Source: Prosthecobacter algae (GTDB taxonomy: Bacteria > Verrucomicrobiota > Verrucomicrobiia > Verrucomicrobiales > Verrucomicrobiaceae). From it: DNA of 64,000 nt. The position numbers and the translations under genes are program-made. The notes beneath the pieces were generated by a model. The model did no database searches and was not told where the DNA came from. It saw only the letters and a list, made by a program, of their open reading frames with translations. Location of the stretch: contig NZ_BAABIA010000002.1 of assembly GCF_039542385.1 (NCBI RefSeq), positions 558,001-622,000 of the forward strand, given 5' to 3'. Of this stretch, positions 16,648 to 25,454 are shown piece by piece (within the stretch, counting starts at the first letter, position 1; each line of letters opens with the position of its first letter).

Positions 16648-19600
16648 ATGCAATGGCTCGCCGCAATCTCTGTTAAACGCCCGGTCTTCGCCAGCGTTCT
16701 CATCCTCGTCTTCGTGGTCGTGGGTGTGCTGGGTTACACGAAACTGCCGGTGGACCGATTCCCCAAAATTGACTTCCCCACGGTCAGCATCGTCACGCGC
16801 CAGGACGGCGCGACGCCGAAGGAAATTGAAACAGAAATCACCGACAAGATCGAAGAGGCCGTCAATACCGTAGCAGGCATTGACGAGCTGCGTTCCATCT
16901 CCAGTGAGGGCATCTCCCAGGTGCTCGTCACCTTCGTTCTGGAAAAGAACATCGATGTGGCCGCCCAGGAGGTGCGTGACCGCATCGCCCGTGTCATTCC
17001 GGAACTGCCGGAGGATGTGGATGCACCCATCATCGAGAAACTGGATCCCGATGCCGCGCCCATTTTGAACATCGCCCTGGTCGCCAACAAACCGGTGCGC
17101 GAGATCACCGAGTATTCCGATAAGATCCTGCGCCGCCAGCTTGAGAGCGTTCCCGGCGTGGGGCAGATCACCCTGTTAGGGGGTCGCCTGAGGCAGATCA
17201 ATGTTTGGTTAGACCCCATGCGGCTGCGGTCCTACAACCTGACCGCGACGGATGTGCAGCGGGCCCTGCGCGCACAGAACGTGCAGATCCCTGCTGGTAC
17301 CGTGAAAAACGCCGCGAGTGAGGCTGGCTTCCGCGTGCTGGGAAAGGCGCGCAGCATGGATGAAATCAACATGCTGGTGGTCACCGAAAACAGTGGCGGC
17401 CTGGTGCGCATGCGCGATGTCGCCCGCGTGGAAGACGGGGCGGAAGAACAGCTCACCGTCGCCCGCAACAATGGCGTTCCCTCCGTGGTCCTGTCCATCC
17501 GTAAGCAGAGCGGTACCAATACCGTGGCGGTGGTGGATGCGGTGAATGAAAAACTGGCCGATGTCAAAAAACTGCTGCCGGAGGGCTACAATGTCGAGGT
17601 CGTGCGAGATACCTCCACCGTCATCCGCACCAGCGTCCATGCGGTGAAAGAGCATTTGGTTCTCGGGGCCCTTTTTGCTGCCATCGTGGTGCTTGTCTTC
17701 TTGGGCAACTCCCGCGCCACCCTCATCTCTGCGCTCGCCATTCCCACGTCCATCATTGCCGCCTTCGGCATCATGTGGGCGCAAGGCGTAACCTTGAACG
17801 TCATCAGCCTCGTCGCCCTCGCTCTAGCGGTAGGCATCGTGATTGATGACGCCATCATCGTGGTGGAAAACATCTTCCGTCACATGGAGGACAAAGGGGA
17901 AGACTCGTACACGGCCTCCATTGAAGGGCCGAAGGAGATCGGCCTCGCCGTCATGGCCACCACCTTATCTCTGCTCGCCGTGTTTGTCCCTGTGGCCTTC
18001 CTCAGCGGCATCGTCGGCATGTTCTTAAAGAGCTTCGGCCTGACCATGGCCTTTGCCATCGCGGTCTCACTTTTGGTTAGCTTCACCCTCACGCCTTCGC
18101 TTTCCGCCCGCATGTTCAAGAACGGTCACGGCACCCGTTTTGACCGCTGGCTGGAGCATCTGGTGAATATCTTCTACAAGCCCGTGGAAAAGGTGTACAT
18201 GGTGCTGCTGCGTTTTTCCATGCGCCACCGCTGGGTCATCGTGCTGGCCTGCATCGGTATCCTGGCCTGCATGCCCATCCTGATGAAGACCGTGCAGAAG
18301 AGCTTCCTGCCGCCGGTGGAAGAGGCCGAGTTCGTGGTGAACATCCGCACGCCCGAAGGCACCAGCCTCGCCGCGACGGACCTCATGGTGGAGCGCTTTG
18401 CCCGTGAGGTGCGCAAGCTGCCCGGTGTGGATGGCACCCTCCTCACCATCGGTGACAATGACCAGCGCACGCCCAACCTAGCAGGCATCTTTGTCCGCCT
18501 CAATGACCCCGCTTTGCGCCAAGACCAGCAGACGCTCATGGATCGTGTGCGTCAGGAGATCGTGCCGAACTTCCCCAAAGAATGGCGCATCAGCGTGCTG
18601 GCCGTGCCGCCTTTCAACACAGGGGCCTCCAGCGCTAACGTACAGTATTTCATTGCGGGTCCAGATCTGGACGTGCTCACCCGCGCCACTCAGCAGGTGA
18701 TGGAAGAAGTGAAGGACCTGCCCGGTCTGCGAGATCTGGACAGCTCCCTCATCGCGGGCAAACCCGAAATCTCCGGCACGGTGAACCGCAACAAGGCTGG
18801 GGAAATGGGGGCCAGTATCGCCGACATTTCCAACACCCTGCGCCTGCTTGTCGGAGGTGTGGACGTGTCCACCTATGACGATGGTGGCGAGCAGTATGAC
18901 ATTCATCTTCAGGCCGAAGAAACTTACCGCAACACCAGTGAGATCCTGAACCTGCTCACCGTGCCTTCACTGAAAGCAGGCCCAGTGGCCATCTCTAACC
19001 TGCTCACCCTGGACGATACGGATAGCCCCTCACAGATCAATCGTCTCAACCGCCGCCGCCAGGTCACCATCACCGCGAACAACGCCCCTGGCGTGGGTGA
19101 AACCCAGATCATGGACGGCATCTCCGCCGCGGTGAATCGTCTGAATCTCCCAGCTGACTATGCCAGCGGCAGCACGGGCAGGTCCAAGGAAATTGCCAAA
19201 GCTAGCAAAGCCTTTGGCGTCGCGTTCCTGATGGCTTTTATCTTCATGTACCTCATTCTCGCTGCCCAATTTGAGAGCTGGATCCACCCCTTCACCATCC
19301 TGCTGGCGCTGCCGCTGACGCTGCCCTTCGCCATCTTGTCACTCATTTTGTTCAGCCAGTCCGTGAATATATTTTCCATGCTCGGCATTCTCGTGCTCTT
19401 CGGCATGGTGAAGAAAAATGGCATCCTACAGATTGATCACACGAATCAATTGCGTGAAAAAGGCATGGATCGCCTGGAAGCCATTCTTTTGGCCAACAAG
19501 GAACGTCTCCGCCCTATCTTGATGACCACCCTCGCCTTCGTCGCTGGCATGGTGCCGATGATGACTGCCACAGGCGTGGGCGCTGCGTATAACAACGCCA

Positions 19601-19779
19601 CCGCTGGCGTCATCCTCGGCGGACAGAGCCTTTCCCTGCTGCTCACCCTGCTGGCCACGCCTGTCATCTATTCGCTCTTTGATGACATGATCCACTTCCG
19701 CGAAAATCGCCGGAATAAACGCGCGGCCAAAGCGGCAGCGAAGTCCGCCGCGCCTGTCTCAGGCACCGCCTCCGTCTAA
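16648..19779 (+). CDS. RND multidrug efflux pump, inner-membrane subunit (AcrB/HAE1 type)
   Basis: Proton-driven trimeric pump of the resistance-nodulation-division family, 1043 residues, the usual length. First membrane helix at about 12-30 ([19 protein letters not shown]), large periplasmic loop to about 330, helices 2-6 at about 335-475, short cytoplasmic amphipathic part, second periplasmic loop about 560-850, and helices 8-12 at about 855-1020. The double Asp used in proton transfer is visible in [20 protein letters not shown] (about 395-410). N-terminal [11 protein letters not shown] and [15 protein letters not shown] are standard HAE1 features. The C-terminal tail is Lys/Ala-rich. The gene sits between adaptor and outer-membrane channel under one TetR-controlled promoter. 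Substrate class not deducible. Confidence 0.96.
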   Translation: MQWLAAISVKRPVFASVLILVFVVVGVLGYTKLPVDRFPKIDFPTVSIVTRQDGATPKEIETEITDKIEEAVNTVAGIDELRSISSEGISQVLVTFVLEKNIDVAAQEVRDRIARVIPELPEDVDAPIIEKLDPDAAPILNIALVANKPVREITEYSDKILRRQLESVPGVGQITLLGGRLRQINVWLDPMRLRSYNLTATDVQRALRAQNVQIPAGTVKNAASEAGFRVLGKARSMDEINMLVVTENSGGLVRMRDVARVEDGAEEQLTVARNNGVPSVVLSIRKQSGTNTVAVVDAVNEKLADVKKLLPEGYNVEVVRDTSTVIRTSVHAVKEHLVLGALFAAIVVLVFLGNSRATLISALAIPTSIIAAFGIMWAQGVTLNVISLVALALAVGIVIDDAIIVVENIFRHMEDKGEDSYTASIEGPKEIGLAVMATTLSLLAVFVPVAFLSGIVGMFLKSFGLTMAFAIAVSLLVSFTLTPSLSARMFKNGHGTRFDRWLEHLVNIFYKPVEKVYMVLLRFSMRHRWVIVLACIGILACMPILMKTVQKSFLPPVEEAEFVVNIRTPEGTSLAATDLMVERFAREVRKLPGVDGTLLTIGDNDQRTPNLAGIFVRLNDPALRQDQQTLMDRVRQEIVPNFPKEWRISVLAVPPFNTGASSANVQYFIAGPDLDVLTRATQQVMEEVKDLPGLRDLDSSLIAGKPEISGTVNRNKAGEMGASIADISNTLRLLVGGVDVSTYDDGGEQYDIHLQAEETYRNTSEILNLLTVPSLKAGPVAISNLLTLDDTDSPSQINRLNRRRQVTITANNAPGVGETQIMDGISAAVNRLNLPADYASGSTGRSKEIAKASKAFGVAFLMAFIFMYLILAAQFESWIHPFTILLALPLTLPFAILSLILFSQSVNIFSMLGILVLFGMVKKNGILQIDHTNQLREKGMDRLEAILLANKERLRPILMTTLAFVAGMVPMMTATGVGAAYNNATAGVILGGQSLSLLLTLLATPVIYSLFDDMIHFRENRRNKRAAKAAAKSAAPVSGTASV

Positions 19780-19796
19780 TTTTCACCCCCAGCGCC

Positions 19797-21194
19797 ATGC
19801 TCAAACGCTCTTCGCTTTTCATTGCCGCCCTAACCCTTAGCGCCTGCACCGTCGGGCCCGACCACACTCCGCCGGACCTCACGGACATCACCCCCGCCAA
19901 GTGGCGCTGGCAGACCGCCGTGCCGCGTGACGACGCCCCACGTGGCGAGTGGTGGAAGATTTTCCGCGAGCCTGAGCTGGACCGCCTAGAGGCCCTCGCC
20001 CTGCAAAGCAGCCCCTCCCTGCAGGCCGCCGCCGCCCGGGTGGACCAGGCCCGCGCCGCCGCCCGCATCAGCACCTCCTCCTGGCTACCGGATGTGCGCC
20101 TCAATGGTGACGGCAAGCGCGAGCAGACCTCCGGCAACCTACCCACCCCTATCCCGGTGGACATCCCACGCGGGCGGGTGAATAGCTTCAGCACAATTCT
20201 GGACCTGAGTTATGAAATCGACTTTTGGGGCAAGATCCGCCGCGAAGTGGAAAGCGCACGCGCCACGGCCGATTCCACCTCCGCCAGCTATCATAATGCC
20301 ATCCTGACTCTGACTGGCGATGTTGCTGCGCAATACTTTTTGTTACGCGCTGCTGATGCCGAACTGAGCGCCCTGCGCCGCACCATCGCCCTGCGGGACA
20401 AGTTTAAAAATCTCCTGAATGACAAGTTCAAGGCCGGAGCCATCCCAGAAACCGACTACGCCCGCGCCGTCACCGAGGTGGCCACCGCCAAGGCCGAATT
20501 GGCCGATGTGAAACGCCAGCGCCAGGAGGCCAGCGACACCCTGGCCCTCCTCTGCGGCCAACCCGCCAGCAGCTTCACCGTGCGGGAAAACCCCATCGGT
20601 GCCAAGGCCCCTCCTGTGGTCCCCGCAGGCCTGCCCGCCTCTGTGCTGGAGCGCCGTCCTGACATCGCCGCCGCAGAGCGCATAGTCGCCGCTCGCAATG
20701 CCGATGTCGGCGTGGCCATCTCCGCCTACTTCCCCGCCGTGAAGCTCACCGGCACGGCTGGATACCTCAGCAATGAAGTGGATACCCTGCTAGGAGCCGA
20801 CAGCCGCGTCTGGAGCCTCGGCCCGAGCGTCAGCCTGCCCATCAGCGGCCTCACCGTCATCAAGTTCAACGTCCGCCGCCAGAAGGCCGCGCGTGAGGAA
20901 GCCATCGCCAACTACCGCCAGGCCGTGCTCAGCGCCATCCGCGACGTGGAAACCAGCCTTGCCCAAACCCGCTACCTGCGCGAGCAAGCCGGTGCCATCA
21001 GCGAAGCCCTCGCCGCCTCCACCAAGGCCACCGGCCTCGTCCAGGAATCCTACGAGCGCGGCACCCTCAGTTACTTCGAGTACCTCGACGCCGAACGCAC
21101 CCGCCTCCAGACGGAACGCCAGACCGCCCAAATCTCCGCCCAACGCCACATCTCCACCGTCCGCCTTATCAAGGCACTGGGGGGTGGGTGGTGA
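19797..21194 (+). CDS. Outer-membrane efflux lipoprotein, NodT/OprM family
   Basis: Trimeric channel-tunnel that completes the tripartite RND pump, 465 residues. Lipobox LSAC (Cys17) followed by TVGPDHTPP is the typical NodT-family N terminus. Two repeats of the OEP domain are seen: the first around EWWKIFREPELDRLEALALQ through ADAELSALRRTIALRDKFKN, the second around LERRPDIAAAERIVAARNADVGVAISAYFPAVKLTG through LREQAGAISEALAASTKATG. The first ends with tunnel helices and both contain the usual RPDI motif region. It follows the pump gene by 17 bases and is the last gene of the operon; the next gene is convergent. Confidence 0.95.
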   Translation: MLKRSSLFIAALTLSACTVGPDHTPPDLTDITPAKWRWQTAVPRDDAPRGEWWKIFREPELDRLEALALQSSPSLQAAAARVDQARAAARISTSSWLPDVRLNGDGKREQTSGNLPTPIPVDIPRGRVNSFSTILDLSYEIDFWGKIRREVESARATADSTSASYHNAILTLTGDVAAQYFLLRAADAELSALRRTIALRDKFKNLLNDKFKAGAIPETDYARAVTEVATAKAELADVKRQRQEASDTLALLCGQPASSFTVRENPIGAKAPPVVPAGLPASVLERRPDIAAAERIVAARNADVGVAISAYFPAVKLTGTAGYLSNEVDTLLGADSRVWSLGPSVSLPISGLTVIKFNVRRQKAAREEAIANYRQAVLSAIRDVETSLAQTRYLREQAGAISEALAASTKATGLVQESYERGTLSYFEYLDAERTRLQTERQTAQISAQRHISTVRLIKALGGGW

Positions 21195-21203
21195 GGGGGT
21201 AAA

Positions 21204-21512
21204 TCAGAAGGGTGACATTCTTGGGAAATTTTGCTTTAAAGCAAGGACGGCCATGTAAGTCATCCAAGCAAAGCCTGCCCAACCTAGCAAACGTTCCAGG
21301 GGCTTGGTGCACAGCACCCCCAGGAGCAATCCCGGCAAAGCTAGCCAAAAAACGGTGATTAAGTTCAATATCGAATCGGCTTCTAGGCCGCGTCCACAAA
21401 CGATCATGGGATTCATCGACACAGCCAGGATCAGGCATGACAGCCAAGGTCCGGCGATTGCAAAAAAATCAATCCACCCCTGCGCGGTTTCTGAGATGCG
21501 GAGGATTTTCAT
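21204..21512 (-). CDS. Small membrane protein of unknown function
   Basis: A 102-residue protein with three hydrophobic segments (WIDFFAIAGPWLSCLILAVSM, ITVFWLALPGLLLGVL and LLGWAGFAWMTYMAVLAL), so probably an inner-membrane protein. ATG start at 21512 with GAGG in the region before it. No family recognised. It is convergent with the efflux operon with only nine bases between stops, and divergent from the serine acetyltransferase gene. The even spread of hydrophobic segments and lack of any competing frame support a real gene. Confidence 0.6.
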   Translation of the reverse strand: MKILRISETAQGWIDFFAIAGPWLSCLILAVSMNPMIVCGRGLEADSILNLITVFWLALPGLLLGVLCTKPLERLLGWAGFAWMTYMAVLALKQNFPRMSPF

Positions 21513-21696
21513 AGCACGATTCGATCTCCATTTTACCTAAAAAGCCCCGCAAGCGGTAGCGGCGAATTTGTTTGCAGATTACCTCACAGCTTTCTTCCCC
21601 ATGAGTCTCCTCACCAATCACAGGGAGATGGACCTCTTTTCCCCCACCCCGCCATTTGCCAGAGAGGCCTTTCGCCTCTAATCTCGGGGACAAGAC

Positions 21697-22620
21697 ATGG
21701 ATTGCCGACAGGAAGAGATCGTTCAGAGCCTCATGACCTCATACAAGGAGGTCGGCGGGATCAACCACGTGGATTGCGGGGCTTTGCCGTCCAAACAGGC
21801 GATCGCCACGCTCTGTGAAGACCTGCTGCAGGTGCTTTTCCCGGGGTTTTACTCTCAAGATGCGGTCTCCTCCCATGACCTGGAGCTGATGACGCATGAG
21901 CTGGTGGCCAGCACGCGGGAGCGGCTGCGCACGGAGATCCGCCGAAGTCTGCGCCTGCGTGACCAGACGGGCAATCACCACGAGGAGGCGATGAAGCTGG
22001 TCTGTGATTTCATGGTGAAGCTGCCCGAGGTGCGGCGGCTATTGCAAACGGACGTGCAGGCTGCCTATGAAGGCGACCCTGCGGCGCGGAGCTATGAGGA
22101 GATCATCCTGGCCTACCCAGGCCTGGAGGCCATCGCCATCCAGCGCACAGCGCACCAGCTTTACAGCATGGGCGTGCCGCTGATCCCCCGCATGATGACG
22201 GAATGGGCCCATGGCCGCACAGGCATCGACATCCACCCCGGGGCCCAGATCGGCAGCCACTTTTTCATCGATCACGGCACGGGTGTGGTGATCGGCGAGA
22301 CGTGCAGCATCGGCACCCGGGTGAAGCTTTACCAAGGCGTGGGTCTCGTGGCGCGCTCCCTGGCCCAAGGGCAAGCGCTGGCTGGGAAGAAACGCCACCC
22401 CACCATCGGAGATAACGTCACCATTTACGCTGGGGCCACGATTGTCGGTGGAGATACGGTGGTGGGTGCCCGCAGCACCATCGGCGCGAACGTTTTCCTG
22501 ATGGAAAGCGTGGCCGAAGATATGATCTACGCCCTGGGTGACCAGGAGCACCGCATCCGCGACCGCAAGAACACACCATTGACCAAAGTGCCTAAAACGG
22601 CCGATTCTGATAAGGCCTGA
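21697..22620 (+). CDS. cysE: Serine O-acetyltransferase
   Basis: Makes O-acetylserine from serine and acetyl-CoA, the first step of cysteine synthesis, in the cytoplasm. 307 residues: an all-helical N-terminal part (1-165), then a left-handed beta-helix of hexapeptide repeats (GIDIHPGAQIGSHFFIDHGT, VVIGETCSIGTRVKLYQGVG, PTIGDNVTIYAGATIVGGDT). The catalytic His/Asp pair lies in FFIDHGTGVVIG and in the preceding helix-proximal HPGA loop. Its length and the SLAQGQALAGKKRHPTIGD loop resemble the EpsC/CysE-like branch common outside the enterobacteria. It overlaps the SprT-like gene by one base (TGATG), so both are co-transcribed. Confidence 0.92.
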   Translation: MDCRQEEIVQSLMTSYKEVGGINHVDCGALPSKQAIATLCEDLLQVLFPGFYSQDAVSSHDLELMTHELVASTRERLRTEIRRSLRLRDQTGNHHEEAMKLVCDFMVKLPEVRRLLQTDVQAAYEGDPAARSYEEIILAYPGLEAIAIQRTAHQLYSMGVPLIPRMMTEWAHGRTGIDIHPGAQIGSHFFIDHGTGVVIGETCSIGTRVKLYQGVGLVARSLAQGQALAGKKRHPTIGDNVTIYAGATIVGGDTVVGARSTIGANVFLMESVAEDMIYALGDQEHRIRDRKNTPLTKVPKTADSDKA

Positions 22621-23285
22621 TGCCCCCGTCCATGCTGAACCTTTCCCAGCTCGTTCTCGACTTTCAAGCCGGCATCCGCGGCAGCCTAGCCGAGCGTGCC
22701 CTGGCCCGCCCGCTGTATGCAGAGCCTGCACCCGAGGCCCCGGCTGCCCCAGTGAAGGAAGAAAATGGCAATCTGCGGGACGTTGAGCTGACGGAACTGT
22801 GCCAGCAGTTGCTGCACAGCATTGATCTCGCGGGCGCGGCCAAGCTGGTCTCCGTACAATGGAACAGCCGGCTGCGCAGCACCGCCGGTTACGCCAGCTT
22901 TCCCTCTTGGAAGATTGAGCTGAATCCGAAGTTGCAGGAATTCGAGGGCCAGGTAGACCGCACGATGCGGCATGAATTGGCCCATCTGGTGGCCTATCAC
23001 CGGGCAGGACGCCGACGCATCGAACCTCACGGTCCAGAGTGGCAGCAGGCCTGTGCTGACCTGGGCATCCCCGGTGAAAGTGCGCGCCATCGCCTGCCCC
23101 TACCCCGCCGAGAGGTGAAAAGGAACTACGCCTATGCCTGCGCCCACTGTGGCCTCACCGTCCAGCGGGTGCGTAAATTCAGCCGTTACACGGCCTGTCG
23201 CGAGTGCTGCGGCAAGTACAATGGCGGCCAGTATGATGCGAAGTTCCGCTTTGTGCTGATCCAGGATCTGCGCAGCAAGGAGTGA
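22620..23285 (+). CDS. SprT-like zinc metallopeptidase
   Basis: Cytoplasmic protein of 221 residues with a zincin active site HELAHLVAYHRAGRRRIEPHGPEW, giving the HExxH pair and the third histidine in EPHG as in SprT/Spartan proteins, some of which clear DNA-protein crosslinks. A C-terminal zinc ribbon is visible (CAHCG, then CRECC about 35 residues later). The start codon overlaps the stop of cysE (TGATG), evidence for translational coupling. An alternative start at the fifth codon (MLNLSQLVLDF) is equally possible. The DNA-repair role is family knowledge, not shown here. Confidence 0.85.
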   Translation: MPPSMLNLSQLVLDFQAGIRGSLAERALARPLYAEPAPEAPAAPVKEENGNLRDVELTELCQQLLHSIDLAGAAKLVSVQWNSRLRSTAGYASFPSWKIELNPKLQEFEGQVDRTMRHELAHLVAYHRAGRRRIEPHGPEWQQACADLGIPGESARHRLPLPRREVKRNYAYACAHCGLTVQRVRKFSRYTACRECCGKYNGGQYDAKFRFVLIQDLRSKE

Positions 23286-23289
23286 GAGC

Positions 23290-23820
23290 CTACTCGCGCC
23301 ACAGCCGTCCCTGGCCAGTGCGGAAGGAACGCTCCAGACTGGCGTGCAGAGAGTTCAGTCGTTCCTCGCTGGACAAGACGAACTCCACGGTGTGCGCATG
23401 GGTGGAGATGGGGTAACTTTTCACCACCTTGGGCGTGGTCAAAGTGGGGGAGACGCGAGAGGCGGCGTCCTTCATCATCTCACGCGCCTTATCAATGGCC
23501 TGCTGCCCAGCCCCGATGACACCGCCGCCCTCCAGGCGCACGGGCTCGAGGTAATAAAAGCGCACGGTCATGTTGGAGTTCATGGTGAGATTCACCTCCA
23601 CCACACGGGCGGTGCCATCGGCCACGTACTCGTGTTTGGACAGTGCCAAAATCTGCGTGCAGCGAACGAGGTAACTGCCACCCGACAGTTTGCCATCCCA
23701 CAGCCCGTCTCGGGTGACCTCCTCTTGGTTAGGGCTGGCGGGGGTGGCCGGGGCGCTGTTTTGAGCGATGGCGGAGGCGCTGCCTAACAAGGACAAGAGG
23801 GCGAAAAAGAGGAATTTCAT
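23290..23820 (-). CDS. Exported protein of unknown function
   Basis: A 176-residue secreted protein. I choose the ATG at 23820 because MKFLFFALLSLLGSASAIAQ is a clean signal peptide; a longer frame to 23898 adds a basic segment with no signal function. The mature part has a short Pro/Ala linker and then beta-rich sequence (GLWDGKLSGGSYLVRCTQIL, ARVVEVNLTMNSNMTVRFYYLEP). No catalytic motif and no family recognised. It converges on the SprT-like gene with four bases between stops. Confidence 0.7.
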   Translation of the reverse strand: MKFLFFALLSLLGSASAIAQNSAPATPASPNQEEVTRDGLWDGKLSGGSYLVRCTQILALSKHEYVADGTARVVEVNLTMNSNMTVRFYYLEPVRLEGGGVIGAGQQAIDKAREMMKDAASRVSPTLTTPKVVKSYPISTHAHTVEFVLSSEERLNSLHASLERSFRTGQGRLWRE

Positions 23821-24030
23821 GGGCATGGAAAGTGTGAAGGCAATCCGCCCGATTGTAAACCGGCCTGTGAGAGATCGTTCCGAAGCCTTTATATCCATGG
23901 TTCATTAGTCCATCTCGATTCCTGAAACCCAGTGATCCAGGGAATCAGAACATCCCAAACCCATAGCAGGATTGTCCATTTAGATTTTTCAATGGGCAGC
24001 GTATAACTCTGGAACGCACGATCTAACCTT

Positions 24031-25410
24031 ATGTTTAAATTTTCCGGCGATGGCTCCATCACCACCTGCGATGGTGTGACAAGGCGCGACTTTTTACAAG
24101 TCGGCATGCTCGGTGCCCTGGGGCTGACGTTGCCCAGGTTCCAGGCCCTGAAGGCCGCAGGCAAGGTGGACTCAAAAAAGAGCCAACGCGCCTGCATCAT
24201 GATCTTTAACCTGGGGGCTCCCAGCCAACTGGATCTCTGGGACATGAAACCGGATGCGCCCAGTGAAATTCGCGGCCCCTTCAAGCCCATCCGCACGAAC
24301 AACGATGCCTTCCAGGTCTCGGAGATCTTGCCCATGCATGCGAAGATCGCGGATAAATTCAGCCTCGTGCGTTCCTGTTATCACAATGCGGCGGCGGTAC
24401 ATGACACGGGCCATCAGATGATGCAGACCGGCCGCCTTTTTACCGGTGGGGTGAATACACCGCACGTTGGCTGCGCAGCGGAGTTTTTGTTAGGCCGCCG
24501 TTCCGACCTGCCCGCACACGTCATTCTGCCAGAAACCATGGGCCCCACGGGAGGCAACATGCCGCATGGCCAGGACGCCGGCTTTTTGGGCAAGGCCTAC
24601 GATCCCTTTGTCCTGAACTCCGATCCCTCCACCGCCGACTTTAAAGTGCCTGACTTGCTGCCGCCGAAGGAGATCGGCGAGGTGCGCCTGGAACGCCGAC
24701 GCCAGATGCGGGAACTGGTGGACAGTTCCGTGAAAAACTTCGAATCCAGCGAACAGGCCAAGCTGATGGATTCAAACTTTGCTTCGGCCTACCGCATCAT
24801 GACCAGTTCACAGGCACGTGAGGCCTTTGACCTGACCAAAGAGCCGATGAAGGTGCGCGAACGCTACGGCCTGAATCGTTTTGGCCAGAGCTGCCTTCTC
24901 GCCCGTCGCCTCGTCGAACGTGGCGTGCGCATGGTGACGGTGAACACCTTCATCACGGTCTTTGGCGAGATCACCTGGGACATCCACGGCAGCAAGCCCT
25001 TCACCAGCATCGAAGGCATGCGCGACATCGTGGCACCCATGTATGACCAGGGCTACACAGCGCTGATTGAGGACCTTTTTCAACGCGGCATGCTGGATGA
25101 TACGATGGTGACCTGCTTGGCTGAATTTGGCCGCACACCGAAAGTGAATCCTGCGGGTGGCCGCGACCACTGGCCAAACTGCTGGACCGTCAACTTCGCC
25201 GGCGGCGGTGTCAAAGGCGGTCAGGTCATCGGCAAAAGCGACGAGATCGGCGCTTATCCTGCGGAGCGTCCGGTGGACCCAGGTGAGATCGTCGCGACGA
25301 TCTACGAGAGCCTCGGCATTGACCTCCACACGGAACTCCCTGGCCCGCAAGGCAGGCCGTATCCCGTCGTGGACTTTGGCAAGCAGAGCATCAAGGAGCT
25401 GTTCGCCTAA
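24031..25410 (+). CDS. DUF1501 protein with Tat signal
   Basis: Member of the DUF1501 family, sulfatase-like-fold proteins abundant in Planctomycetota and Verrucomicrobiota; the biochemical function is not established. 459 residues. The twin-arginine motif VTRRDFLQVGMLGALGLTLP (residues 16-35) predicts folded export by Tat. Further family landmarks are NLGAPSQLDLWDMKPDAP, HDTGHQMMQTGR and CLAEFGRTPKVNPAGGRDHW, the last two rich in possible metal-binding His and Asp. Just upstream are TTTAGA (23979-23984), 17 bases, TATAAC (24002-24007), a possible promoter. The DUF1549/DUF1553 partner follows after 44 bases; this pairing is standard in these phyla. Confidence 0.93.
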   Translation: MFKFSGDGSITTCDGVTRRDFLQVGMLGALGLTLPRFQALKAAGKVDSKKSQRACIMIFNLGAPSQLDLWDMKPDAPSEIRGPFKPIRTNNDAFQVSEILPMHAKIADKFSLVRSCYHNAAAVHDTGHQMMQTGRLFTGGVNTPHVGCAAEFLLGRRSDLPAHVILPETMGPTGGNMPHGQDAGFLGKAYDPFVLNSDPSTADFKVPDLLPPKEIGEVRLERRRQMRELVDSSVKNFESSEQAKLMDSNFASAYRIMTSSQAREAFDLTKEPMKVRERYGLNRFGQSCLLARRLVERGVRMVTVNTFITVFGEITWDIHGSKPFTSIEGMRDIVAPMYDQGYTALIEDLFQRGMLDDTMVTCLAEFGRTPKVNPAGGRDHWPNCWTVNFAGGGVKGGQVIGKSDEIGAYPAERPVDPGEIVATIYESLGIDLHTELPGPQGRPYPVVDFGKQSIKELFA

Positions 25411-25454
25411 CCCAAGGAACGCCCTCATTCATTCCCGTCTCCGACTGTTCCGTT